A stretch of 64,000 bases of DNA. It comes from Tolypocladium sp. Sup5 PDA-1 (taxonomy: Eukaryota; Ascomycota; Sordariomycetes; Hypocreales; Ophiocordycipitaceae). The notes under the pieces are model-generated. The model had not been told where the DNA came from. It did not search any database and worked only from the letters and a program-made list of their open reading frames with translations. The position numbers and the translations under genes are program-made. Shown piece after piece: positions 12,272-20,957 of the stretch (position 1 is its first letter; every line of letters starts with the position of its first letter). The DNA lies in contig JPHH03000049.1 of NCBI GenBank assembly GCA_000750105.3, positions 124,001-188,000 of the forward strand. The letters run 5' to 3'.

Positions 12272-13264
12272 CAGGCGTATGATGATGGGCAGGAGGTATA
12301 CCCGGTCGCGAGACGACCACAGCCTGCGAGCCCGAACGAGTTTCTTGGTCAGAGACTCTCGGAACTCTCGGGACTCTCGGTAATAGAAGAAGAAGAAGGC
12401 ACCGCCACGAACGGCGAGGAAGCAGGCAACGCGGACGGCGAGGTGGAAGCAAGCGACGTCACGAACAGCGAGGTGGAATCAGGCAACGCTACGAATGGCG
12501 AGGAGGAAGCAAGCAACCCTACGAACAGCGAGGTGGAAGCATCAGACGAATCCCAAGCCGAAGGAGAGGGCGAGCCTTCGCCAACGACGTCGAGGGCCGG
12601 TAGCGGGGAACATGGGTCCTCCAGCACTACAACGTCAGATGGCGGCGGATCTGAGGCTCCTGCCATGGTGGATGGCGGTATCCAGAATCATCATGTTACT
12701 GCTCGTGTCAATGGGGTCCGTTCCAGAAACCGTCACCGTCGATCCCGCAGTGTCAGAACCCTGGAGAACCGAATCACTTTCGTCAGGTGGGGCGGTCCCT
12801 ATCGACAACGGGTGAGAGACGCCGAGGCCATTCGGCGGCTGCAAGACCTCCCGGTCGAGGGGGTTGCGGCCAGAGACTTTGCGCAGGCTCCTCCATCCTC
12901 TCCGGCTACCGCCGTGGTAGATGATGACCCCAGCAGCCCTGATGGCTCCAAGGACCCGTCGGAGGAATCGTCCGAGGACGAGGACGACGCTGAGGAAGTT
13001 GAGGAGGAAGATGAAGAGGAAGCTGAGGTGGAATCTGAGGCGGAAGCCGAGGAGATGGCCGAGGCAGAACCTGAGGTGGAACCTGAGGCGGAACCTGAGG
13101 AGGGACTTGAGGAAGAACCCGAGGATGCCGCCGAGGTCGTCGCTGGGGATGCCGCCGAAAGTGACGCTGAGGATGACCAAGAGAGCGATGAAGAGAGTGC
13201 TTCCACCCTGGGACCGTCGTGGCTGAGTGCCTGGTGCGGATGCTGTGGACAGAGCGAAGGCTGA
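12272..13264 (+). CDS. Acidic repeat-bearing frame, possible C-terminal exon of the USP gene or separate gene
   Basis: An open frame of 330 codons in the same phase as the USP gene, separated from it by two in-frame TAG codons (12128-12130 and 12269-12271). It encodes a disordered Glu/Asp/Ser-rich protein with 10-residue repeats, a basic segment (VRSRNRHRRSRSVR), a short folded-looking stretch (FVRWGGPYRQRVRDAEAIRR), a Glu-rich repeat block and a Cys-containing end (LSAWCGCCGQSEG). The first ATG inside it is only at 12665, so a stand-alone gene would be 12665-13264 (199 residues). A single 168-nt intron, 12104-12271 (GTACGG...GTCTAG, phase 0 on both sides), would remove both stops and give an 828-residue USP protein. 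No strong branch site is visible. No family recognised. Confidence 0.4.
   Translation, partial: QAYDDGQEVYPVARRPQPASPNEFLGQRLSELSGLSVIEEEEGTATNGEEAGNADGEVEASDVTNSEVESGNATNGEEEASNPTNSEVEASDESQAEGEGEPSPTTSRAGSGEHGSSSTTTSDGGGSEAPAMVDGGIQNHHVTARVNGVRSRNRHRRSRSVRTLENRITFVRWGGPYRQRVRDAEAIRRLQDLPVEGVAARDFAQAPPSSPATAVVDDDPSSPDGSKDPSEESSEDEDDAEEVEEEDEEEAEVESEAEAEEMAEAEPEVEPEAEPEEGLEEEPEDAAEVVAGDAAESDAEDDQESDEESASTLGPSWLSAWCGCCGQSEG
12428..12547 (+). repeat. Four tandem 30-bp units encoding a 10-residue repeat
   Basis: Four imperfect 30-bp units, each encoding ten residues of the form xTNSEVEASD (units begin NADGEVEASD, VTNSEVESGN, ATNGEEEASN, PTNSEVEASD). They keep the reading frame of the acidic ORF. 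Confidence 0.85.
13025..13120 (+). repeat. Eight degenerate 12-bp units, GAGGYGGAACCT-like
   Basis: Eight consecutive 12-bp units starting with GAG, encoding E-x-E-P/A/S tetrapeptides inside the acidic ORF. This is a coding minisatellite. Confidence 0.8.
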
Positions 13265-13895
13265 GCGCCGGGTGTTCTGATATGCAGGAGCTGCTTGTTT
13301 GTGGCAGTATATCATGCCCATTTCGTTAGCAAAGTAGTTTGATAACTGCAAGCGTTGAACAAGATTACACAGCTACGGCATGACTGTCGCCTGACGTCCG
13401 AGCTACAAGGGTTGAGCATCCTGCAGGCGCGAGGATTATGTAGATCGTAAAGGCCTGGGCGGGCTGTTGATCTCATGTCTCACTGCGTGTTGCCCCGCTG
13501 TCCCGATGACGAACTGCTGGGGCCAGGGCCCGTTTTCAGGGCTAATTTTAGTGGCGGCGTCACTAGCCGCCCCTGGACGACGTGCATTCCGATTGCGTCC
13601 CGCAGCTGACGACGTTCCTGATGCAGTCTTCTCCTCGCATACTTTATTCCCTCCCTCTTTGTGACACGTATCGCTCGCGCACTTCTCCCTCTTTTGTGGC
13701 ACCTACGCACTCGCACAACGTACGGCTCACGACACGTACCGTACACGGCTTCTACGCCGAGAGAGGACACGATACCCTTCGCCCGGATGCCCCCGCGACA
13801 GTGCGGCACCTCGACTGCGGGCTGCCTCGATCGATCCCCGTCCGACTGCGTTGCGCAGCTGATAGCATAACGATACCGATACGGAATCCTTCTCC
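13265..13895. other. Intergenic, promoter side of the GPHR-like gene
   Basis: 631 bp with no credible gene. It should hold the 3' end of the acidic frame and the promoter of the next gene. Nothing specific was recognised. Confidence 0.5.
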
Positions 13896-15593
13896 ATGTG
13901 GCCATTTTCGTCGGCGGGGTGCGATGAGGCCGACGCCTGCACCGCGCGGGACCCCAACGCGGTGACGGCGGCGACGCTGCTCGCCGTGGCGCCGTTTGCG
14001 GCCGCCTTTGCGGTGACCAACGTGCTCGTGGTGCGGCACGTCTTCCCGCGGCTCAGCGCCGCCCACGACGAGGCCGAGGCGCGCGACGGCGAGGGCCACA
14101 TCCTGCCGCCGGGCGCGCCCGCGGCGCTGCGGCAGGCGCACGCGGAGCACGGGGCCAAGAGCTGGCGGCGGCGCGGCGCGGCGTGGACGTTTGGCACGAC
14201 GGTGGCGCTGGCGGCGACGCTGGCGCTGCTGATACTCGCCGAGATCGTCGAGGCCGTGGACCCGGCGGCGCGGAACCTGGCGCTGCGGGCGACGGTGCCG
14301 GCGCTGCTGCTGGTGCTCGTCGTGCTGGTGCCGTGGCTCGAGTGCCGGTCGCTCGTCGCCGGCGCGGGATGGAGCTTCCAGCGCACGGCGAGGGGGAGGG
14401 TGCCGCGGGTGGCGTGGATGCTGCAGACGGTGCTCTTCGGGGGGTGGCTGTTTGCGTTTTGGTCGGTTGGGAGGGCGGTGCCCGCGGCTGCGACGGGCGG
14501 CGTCACGGATGATGGGGGCAGGGATGGGAGGGACAGGGGGAGGCACAGTCTCTCGGAGGCGCTGATGCGGGCGTGCCTCGAGAGGGTCGGCGTGGTGGGC
14601 ATCGCGCTCATGGCGCTGCTCGCGGGCTTCGCGTCGGTGTCGTCGCCGTGGCACACCTTCAGCGACACGGCGACGCGGCGGCGGCGGCCCGTCACCGAGG
14701 CCGACGTCAACAGGAAGCAGGTCGGGCTGGACGCGACCAACGAGATGCTCCTGGCCAAGCGCCACCGGCTGCAGGCCCTGGAGCGCAAGGCGTCGGACCC
14801 GAGCACGGCGGCGTCCAGGGCGCCGGGCGGCGGCTTCGTGGGCAGGATGCTCGGCTCGATCCGCGGCGCGTCGGGCGACGAGGCCGAGATGCGCGCGCTG
14901 CGCGTCGAGATGTCGGGCCTCGAGACGATGCAGGCCAACCTCGCGTCCAACCTCTCCCTCATGAAGAGCCAGCGCGCCGCCGCCGCGCGCGCCTCGACGC
15001 CCCTCGGCCGGCTCCTCCTCGTCCCCTCGTACGCCTTCAGCGGCTACTGCCTCTACCGGATCCTCGCGACGTGCCTCACGACCTTCCGCCGCGCGTCCTC
15101 GCCCTCGGCCAGCTTCGCGTCCAGCGACCCCATCAACCGCGTGCTCGGGCTCGCGGCGCGCCACTGGGACCCCAAGCTGGACCAGCTCGCGTGGGCGCGC
15201 GCCATCAGCTTCGCCCTCAGCGGCGTCATCCTGCTCGCGAGCGCCAACAGCGCGGTGCAGACGTTCCACCTCTTCGCCAAGTGGACGCCGGGCCTGCTGC
15301 GCCACGCGCGCGCGAACCTCGCGCTGGCCGTCGGCCAGATCGCGGCCACGTACGTCATCTCGGCGAGCCTGCTCCTGCGGGGCCAGCTGCCGGCCGAGGC
15401 GGGCGGCGCGGCGGTGGGCGGCGTCCTGCGGGGCGCGCTGAGCGCGAGGTTCGTGGACGGCTGGTTCGAGGGCTGGTTCCTGGCGGGCAGCGTGCTGACG
15501 GCGGCGGGGATATGGGTCGGGCGGAAGCTGGGCGGCGGGGAGGATGAGTGGGATGACTATGGGGGGGAGGAGATGGGTGCGAAGCGGCTGTGA
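13896..15593 (+). CDS. Golgi pH regulator (GPHR)/ABA-GPCR-family membrane protein
   Basis: Intronless, 565 residues, start MWPFSSAG. Multipass membrane protein of the GPHR/GTG family; animal GPHR is an anion channel that helps acidify the Golgi, and plant GTGs bind abscisic acid. Predicted membrane segments lie at about residues 22-45, 98-118, 128-148, 170-190, 235-255 (GIALMALLAGFASVSSPWHTF, with the family's conserved SSPWHTF turn), 365-385, 430-450, 465-490 and 510-540. A cytosolic coiled-coil-like segment (about 265-345, TEADVNRKQVGLDATNEMLL onward) separates the two halves, and the C-terminal half is the ABA_GPCR domain (DPINRVLGLAARHWDPKLDQ). Length fits fungal members. Third positions are extremely G/C-rich, which produces long antisense ORFs that are not real. 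Convergent with the NUDIX gene, with only 95 bp between stops. Confidence 0.88.
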   Translation: MWPFSSAGCDEADACTARDPNAVTAATLLAVAPFAAAFAVTNVLVVRHVFPRLSAAHDEAEARDGEGHILPPGAPAALRQAHAEHGAKSWRRRGAAWTFGTTVALAATLALLILAEIVEAVDPAARNLALRATVPALLLVLVVLVPWLECRSLVAGAGWSFQRTARGRVPRVAWMLQTVLFGGWLFAFWSVGRAVPAAATGGVTDDGGRDGRDRGRHSLSEALMRACLERVGVVGIALMALLAGFASVSSPWHTFSDTATRRRRPVTEADVNRKQVGLDATNEMLLAKRHRLQALERKASDPSTAASRAPGGGFVGRMLGSIRGASGDEAEMRALRVEMSGLETMQANLASNLSLMKSQRAAAARASTPLGRLLLVPSYAFSGYCLYRILATCLTTFRRASSPSASFASSDPINRVLGLAARHWDPKLDQLAWARAISFALSGVILLASANSAVQTFHLFAKWTPGLLRHARANLALAVGQIAATYVISASLLLRGQLPAEAGGAAVGGVLRGALSARFVDGWFEGWFLAGSVLTAAGIWVGRKLGGGEDEWDDYGGEEMGAKRL

Positions 15594-15688
15594 GCCTGGC
15601 CGGCGTTGTCATTGTATGAGTGAGTATCACGATATCTCCAGCGGGAACTGGCTTCGGGGCGTGACCCCTACCTATTGTGTATCGCGAA

Positions 15689-16483
15689 CTACATCCCGCC
15701 ATCCATCTCCCTCCGCACGCGAAACCCTTCGAGGACAGTCCTCCACACGCCCTCGCTCGTATACTCCATCGCCCTGCCACTCCTATCCCGTCCAGAGCGC
15801 ACCTCTTCCTCCGTCACCCACGCCCACTCCCCATGCTCCTCCGCCGCCACCCTCACCACGGCCTCATCGCCCAACACGCCCGCACCCGCACCCTGCGAGA
15901 CGTCCTCCCGCACGTCCACCAGCAGCGTGACCTTGCCCCAGCGCTTCCCGCTCTCCGAAAAGGTCACCGTGCGCGCCTCATCCCCTCCGTCCTCCTGCGC
16001 GCGTTCCGCCCCGGGCGCGATGCCTAACCCGGCGGGGGCGGGGGGGTACGGCGGGGGCAGCATGCCGACGGGGCCGTGGACGTGGGATACGTGCAGGGCC
16101 GTTTCCTCGCGGAGCTCGCGCGCGGCGGAGGAGAGGACGGAGGCGTCGCGCGCGGGGGACACGGAGCCCCCGGGGGTCTCCCACTTCAGGGCGTACGAGT
16201 CCGACGCGGCGCGCCGCAGGAGGAGGACCTGCCACGTCGTTTCTCCCTTCCCGCCTTCCTCTCCCTCGGCCCCTTGCGTGTGCGTTTTCGCTTCCGCCGT
16301 CTCCGAAGACGGGAGTGTAGCCGAAGACGAGGGCAAGCCTGAACGGGGCGCAGCTGAAGGCGCGCGGCGGAAGACGATGCACGAGGCCATGAGCCGGTGT
16401 ATGTGCGGCCGCGCGGCGAGGAATTCCCCCGGGGGCAGGGACAGGCTGGGCGGCAGGGAGGGGGCTGTTGAGAACGAGGACAT
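15689..16483 (-). CDS. NUDIX hydrolase domain protein
   Basis: 264 residues, single exon, starting at MSSFSTAPSL; upstream in-frame codons continue to 16696 but read through a tandem-repeat leader, so this ATG was preferred. NUDIX enzymes cleave nucleoside diphosphates linked to another moiety, using metal bound by the Nudix helix. The box lies at residues 105-130: GG at 105-106, a two-residue-longer loop of the common fungal type, then the catalytic RELREE at 122-127. The glycine after the second Glu pair is replaced by Ala (EETAL). The N-terminal strand-forming part (ASCIVFRR) and TTWQVLLLRRA support the fold. There is a 30-40-residue low-complexity insertion after RRAP. Substrate cannot be read from sequence. 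The start is preceded by a heptamer repeat in the leader. Confidence 0.8.
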   Translation of the reverse strand: MSSFSTAPSLPPSLSLPPGEFLAARPHIHRLMASCIVFRRAPSAAPRSGLPSSSATLPSSETAEAKTHTQGAEGEEGGKGETTWQVLLLRRAASDSYALKWETPGGSVSPARDASVLSSAARELREETALHVSHVHGPVGMLPPPYPPAPAGLGIAPGAERAQEDGGDEARTVTFSESGKRWGKVTLLVDVREDVSQGAGAGVLGDEAVVRVAAEEHGEWAWVTEEEVRSGRDRSGRAMEYTSEGVWRTVLEGFRVRREMDGGM

Positions 16484-17365
16484 TTTGTATCGCTGCGGTG
16501 AATATGGGGATGTGAGTTGTGAGTTGTGACTTGTGACTTGTGACTTGTGACTTGTGAGTCGTGAGCGGGGGCGTCCGTGAGTGAGGTGATATCTGGTGCG
16601 GTGGCCGTCGCATGTCGTCGGGCCAGGAAAAGTCTCGCGGCCCGCCCCGGCGTCGGAGCGGGGCGTCGCCGGACCGAACCTCACCATGTCCACCACAACG
16701 ACAGCACGACGAGTCCCTGGGATCCAAACACTCCCTCAAGCATGCGCCACAACAGCTCACCCATACCGCACACCCACAGATATCAGTCAGAGAGTCAATT
16801 ATCAGAAGAAAACGTAGAAACAAAGCCATCCATCCCATGACATTTCACCCCATCTCGTTGCAAAACCTAGTCCCCCCCCCCCCCTTCCCATTTGCCTCTC
16901 TCCCCCGTTACAGACTCCGTTACCCTTCATCATGCAACTTGCAACTTCTTGTTTCCCTTTTCCCTCTCGTGTCTTTTGTTTGCCCGCCCCATCAAAATAC
17001 GCCATCGTCACGTCGTTTGCTTCGTGTGCATGTCGAGACCCCGATGAGAGCGGAGAAAAATAGAAACGCCCCCCCGTGCAACGCTGACAACACCAGATGC
17101 GTGGAATTGGGACGCTCCTGACGCTAGAGACCGGCGGACAGAGTAAAAGAGGACGGGCCTATCCAAGGAAGCCAAAAAGCACGTCCCCACGATCGACACT
17201 CCCGCCGCGTGGAGCAAAGACAGAGTCTGGAAAAGAGCCACCATGTTGGACTGGGCTCCCCCGCTGGGTGGGCGCATCTTGCGACGGCATCTATAGTCGT
17301 TAAACCGGGAAATAAAACGAAAATGGGGACTAAATGTACAATCTCTTTCCCTCTTTTTTGGCCCC
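16484..17365. other. Intergenic between eIF4B 3' end and NUDIX start
   Basis: Carries the NUDIX promoter and leader and the eIF4B 3' untranslated region (both genes on the minus strand). It includes the heptamer repeat and a run of 13 C at 16872-16884. No gene seen. Confidence 0.55.
16511..16566. repeat. Heptanucleotide tandem repeat TGTGACT/TGTGAGT, eight units
   Basis: Eight consecutive 7-bp units (TGTGAGT twice, TGTGACT four times, TGTGAGT once, a final CGTGAGC) lying 28-83 bp upstream of the NUDIX ATG, within its probable 5' leader. Confidence 0.9.
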
Positions 17366-19449
17366 TCAAGCCACGGGACGTCCCTGTCGTCCCTTCTTGT
17401 TGGGCACCGTCGTCCATCCATCTTCCTCCGTCTTGGCCGGAGCCTCGCCGTCGGCGGCCTCCTGGGCCGGAGCCTGCTGGGCAGGCGAGCCGTTGGCACG
17501 GCCGCCACGGCCCTCGCCGCGCGGGCCGCGGGGGGCGCCACCTCCACGACCGCCTCGCGGTCCGCTGGGGGGTCCACGGTTCGTTCGCTGCTCGCTGGAA
17601 GCCGATCTCCAGCTGCCGGCCTCGGCCGATCGGGACTTGGGCGCCTGCTCCTTGGGCTCGCGGGGCTCGCGGGGTTCGCGGGGTTCCCGGGTTCGGATCG
17701 GCACCTTTTGCTCTCCAGACGCTCCGTTCTGCTTCTCCGCGGGCTCGTCCTCCTTGGGCTCGGCGGCGGGCTCGGCGGCGGGCTCGGCAGCGGGCTTCTC
17801 CTCGGCCTCCTTGGCAGCCTCCTCCTGGGCCTTTGCCTCAGCTGCCTCAGCGGCCTCAGCGGCCTCGGCCTCAGCCTCGGCGTCGGCGGCAGCCTTGGCG
17901 GCAGCAGCCTGCTTGGCGAGGCGCCGGTCCTCCTTGGCCTTCTCGTCAGCTTCTCGCTTCTCTATGATCGCGTGCTGGCGCTTCTCCTCAATCTCCTTCT
18001 CACGCTGGGCGGTGTCGATGGGGCGGGCGGCGCCGAAAGGGCTCGCCTTGGCGTCGCCAGTTGGCGCAGCGGCGGCATCCGTGGCCTCTGAGACGGTTCG
18101 CTTCTGGAGGTTCAGGCGCGGGCGTCCAGCCGGAGCGGGCGCGGCGTGCGACAAGGCGGGAGACGGCGGGGCGCTGCCATCCCCTGACGGGGTGGACGAC
18201 TTGACGGCAGCATCAGGGCGCATTCTCTCGCGCCACTGGTGGTCCTTCTCGGAGGCGGTGACGGTACGCTCGGGCTGGTCGACGCGGGGGGGTCGGGTGC
18301 CTTCCGGGCGTCCCTCACCCCAGGCTCCAGCGCGACTTCCGCGGTGCGATTCGCCACGTTCACCCATTCCCTCCGGGGCAGGGCGCGGGGGGCGGCTGCC
18401 ATCGCGAGATCCGGATCCAAACTCCTGCTGGGGAATGGGGGACAGGGGGCCTCGTCGCTCCCAGGTCATCTCGCGGGCGGCACGGGGCTCTGCGGCGGGG
18501 TCACGGCCCTCGCGGGGAGGACGACGGTCGCCAAAATCAGACGGCTGGCGGCCACCTCGGCCAGGAAGATCAGGGAGCGGGCCCTTGCGAGACCAGTCGC
18601 TGAGGTCGCGCGTGGACTCTCCTCCTCGGCTGTCACCGCCACGAGCTAGATATATGTGTCAGCGGATAGTGTTTCTGGTGTTGAGGGCGGGTACATACGA
18701 GGATCGGCAATCTTGATCTTGATCATTCGTCCCTGGAACGACTCTCCGTCGAGGTCCAGGGCCTTCTTGAGTCCGTCGGCAGTGGTGAACTCGACGTATC
18801 CAAAGCCTTTGGGGCGCATCATCTCGCGGTCTTCGATGATGCGAACGCTGACGACCTCGCAGCCCTCAAAGAACTCGGTCACACTCTCATTCGTGGCGTC
18901 GTAGGACAGGTTGCCGAGATGGGCGGTATAGGGAGGCCGCTCAGGGAACGTCGCGGGAGCGGTCTCGCGAACGGAGTAGCCTGGCGCACGTTAATAACTC
19001 GGTGAGAATGGGGCGGAAGATGGGCATTTGCTCACCTCGGTCCTGCCAGGACGACATGCTGCTGCCGGCGCCATAGCGAGGCCGGTCGCTGGCGGGGAGC
19101 GGCTGGGTGCCAACTGGGAGTCGTCAGTACGGTGTCAAGTAATATGAGGGCATCAACGGCACATACCGGCAACTGTGCGATTGTTAGCGTTTGTCCAGCA
19201 TGCAGAATGGACGGGGGAGCAACTCACCATAGGTCTCTTCAACCTCATCGGCCCAAGAGCCTCCACCAAAACCTGCTTCAGGTCAGCACGCCGTAATTGA
19301 TGGCACCGAGGGAGGGGCGGCGGCGGGATATATCGAGGGAGGGGTTGCAGTGCGACGAGGCTGGAGGGAGACGGACCTGTATCAGTCAGAAAGTCCCCCA
19401 GGGACATCTTCTGCTGTTCCTTCTTCTTGGGAGCTGTTGGCGGTGGCAT
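17366..19449 (-). CDS. TIF3: Translation initiation factor eIF4B (Tif3-like)
   Basis: RNA-binding cofactor of eIF4A/eIF4F in mRNA unwinding during scanning. Inferred exons are 19449-19377, 19272-19228, 19172-19167 (6 nt), 19113-19036, 18980-18699 and 18645-17366, giving 587 residues; leaving out the 6-nt exon also keeps frame (585). Introns are 53-104 nt. Branch sites GCTAAC, TACTGAC and CGCTGAC are seen. The N-terminus is KKKEQQKMSLGDFLTD, then FGGGSWADEVEETY, both eIF4B signatures. The RRM has RNP2 HLGNLS at 88-93 and RNP1 KGFGYVEF at 125-132. After the RRM come Arg/Gly/Pro-rich repeats, an Ala/Glu/Lys-rich helical stretch with (AAEP) repeats, an (EPR) repeat, an RGG-rich region and the ending EEDGWTTVPNKKGR. 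Cytoplasmic. Assignment is firm. The 6-nt exon needs cDNA. Confidence 0.92.
19167..19172 (-). other. TIF3: Candidate 6-nt microexon of eIF4B
   Basis: On the minus strand the sequence TTGCCG lies between a complete upstream intron (donor GTGAGT at 19227, branch GCTAAC, acceptor CACAG) and a complete downstream intron (donor GTATGT at 19166, branch TACTGAC, acceptor CCCAG). Inclusion adds two residues (one changed codon boundary) and keeps frame; skipping also keeps frame. Confidence 0.6.
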
Positions 19450-20144
19450 CAGCGGCTGTCTCTCACGGCACACGGCATCTCGGGGGCAGCGGCGTACCCA
19501 TGATTGCGGTCGAGCTGTAACGCGCAACGGATTCAAACGACCGATGCGCGCGGGCAAGCGGATCTGAGGCTGGGGCTGATGCGAGCAGCTCCGTCCTCTC
19601 GTGGGCGGGTTCGGGAAGCGGCGACGGCGGTGAAGCTCGGGATTGGCGCGGGATCGGGACGGTCGTGATGCTTGCTGGACCCCGACGAGCGTTGCCGATG
19701 TCTGGGGTTGGCGAGTCGAAATTTGCTCGGCGTGGAAAAAAGATGGAGGCGTCGTGAGGGTTGCCTCTCAATTTTCACCCGCCAGGGAGTGGGAGCCGCT
19801 AGGCCCGTTCGGGACTAGGCGCCGTGATCCGGTTTGCGATTCTTTGTGTGGCCAGGCCCTGTGGCCCTCGTTTGCCGGGGGCCTGTTCAGTGCCTGGTCC
19901 ACTAAAACCGGCAACTCGATCCACTGGGGGAGGCTGAGGTGCGCTCTGGCCATCAAACGTCAGATCTATCCACGCCTGCCCAGCAAATGGCGAGGTGAGA
20001 AGCCGCAACTCAGCAGCAACGCCCACCAGCTGGGCTGTTGTGCATACACACGAGTGCCGAGGCTGCGTGTATCGGTGCAGTCAGGGCGTTTCTGCGCTCC
20101 TTGTCCGAAGCCGCGGCTTTATCCTGCAGCTCTTGGGAACCGTC
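19450..20144. promoter_or_regulatory. Divergent promoter between eIF4B and the Tim17-like gene
   Basis: 695 bp between two divergent start codons. It must contain both promoters. No coding frame and no specific motif recognised. Confidence 0.5.
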
Positions 20145-20957
20145 ATGGGGACGGGCGTCCAAGATGAGCCTCAGCCGGGCCCATCAACACGCCAGAGACA
20201 AAGGCGCGGCCTGCTGCCCCCCGAGGTCATGGAGCTCCTCGTCCCTCCCGTCAAAGTGGGCGCTTGGTCCGGTATGTAAGCTCATGCCTCTTGAAAGCTA
20301 AATCTGACGACTGCTAGGTGGTGCCGGTGTCTTGGCCGGCGTTGGAGGAGCCATCGCCCGGGACACGAACCCCTTTGCCAGCGGAGTGTTGTCCGGCGTC
20401 CAGTGGTTTACGCTGGGGACCAGCTACTGGTGTATGTGTCAGCTCTTGTCTACACGTTGAGCCATGGCTAACGAAGCTCAGTTACGAGGACAGTGGCGAT
20501 GAGAGCGCTGGGAGGCGAGGAGCACTTGCGACCAGTCGACAGGACCAAGGCCAGTGCCATTGCGGGCTCGGCCGCTGGCGCAGTCGCGGGCTTGATGCGT
20601 ACGCCCTTCTCCATTGGCATTGCGGGTGTGATGTGACTGACGCGGGTTATAGGAGGTCCTCCGAAGATTCTACCAGCAATGGTCTTGTGGGGGCTGTTTG
20701 GCGCCGGCGGACAGATGGTTGCCAACCGCGTTGAAGCCCGCGAGCCCCGGGTCAAGGACGACAAGGACGGCCAGTTTTGGTCCAAATGGAGCCCGCTCAA
20801 GAAGCTGACGGACGATGAGTATGCGGACATGATGGGAGAGAAGATCCTGAAGGTGGAGGCGGACATTGCGCTCATCGACGACAAGATCGCAGAGCTGAGG
20901 GCTGCGGAACAAACGGCCAGGGTCCAAGGGGTGCAGGCTGCAAACTCGTCAAAATGA
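20145..20957 (+). CDS. Small Tim17-like multipass membrane protein, function unknown
   Basis: Exons 20145-20271, 20318-20431, 20482-20598 and 20653-20957 give 220 residues; introns of 46, 50 and 54 nt have donors GTATGT, GTATGT and GTACGC and acceptors TAG, CAG and TAG. At the second intron the overlapping donor GTGTAT was rejected because only GTATGT restores the frame. About residues 38-155 contain Gly/Ala-rich helices with GxxxG spacing (GAGVLAGVGGAIARDTNP; VLSGVQWFTLGTSYWF; SAIAGSAAGAVAGLMRGPP; VLWGLFGAGGQMVANR), resembling the Tim17/22/23 fold of mitochondrial inner-membrane translocases. A soluble tail (FWSKWSPLKKLTDDEYADMM, then a coiled coil) follows. This layout is found in an uncharacterised ascomycete protein. 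Mitochondrial location is inference. The start is the first ATG in frame. Confidence 0.8.

Noticed and set aside
13752..15305. 517-codon antisense ORF opposite the GPHR-like gene
   Set aside because: It is a by-product of very G/C-rich third positions. The translation is Arg/Ala/Gly/Pro low complexity with no motif, while the sense frame matches a known membrane family.
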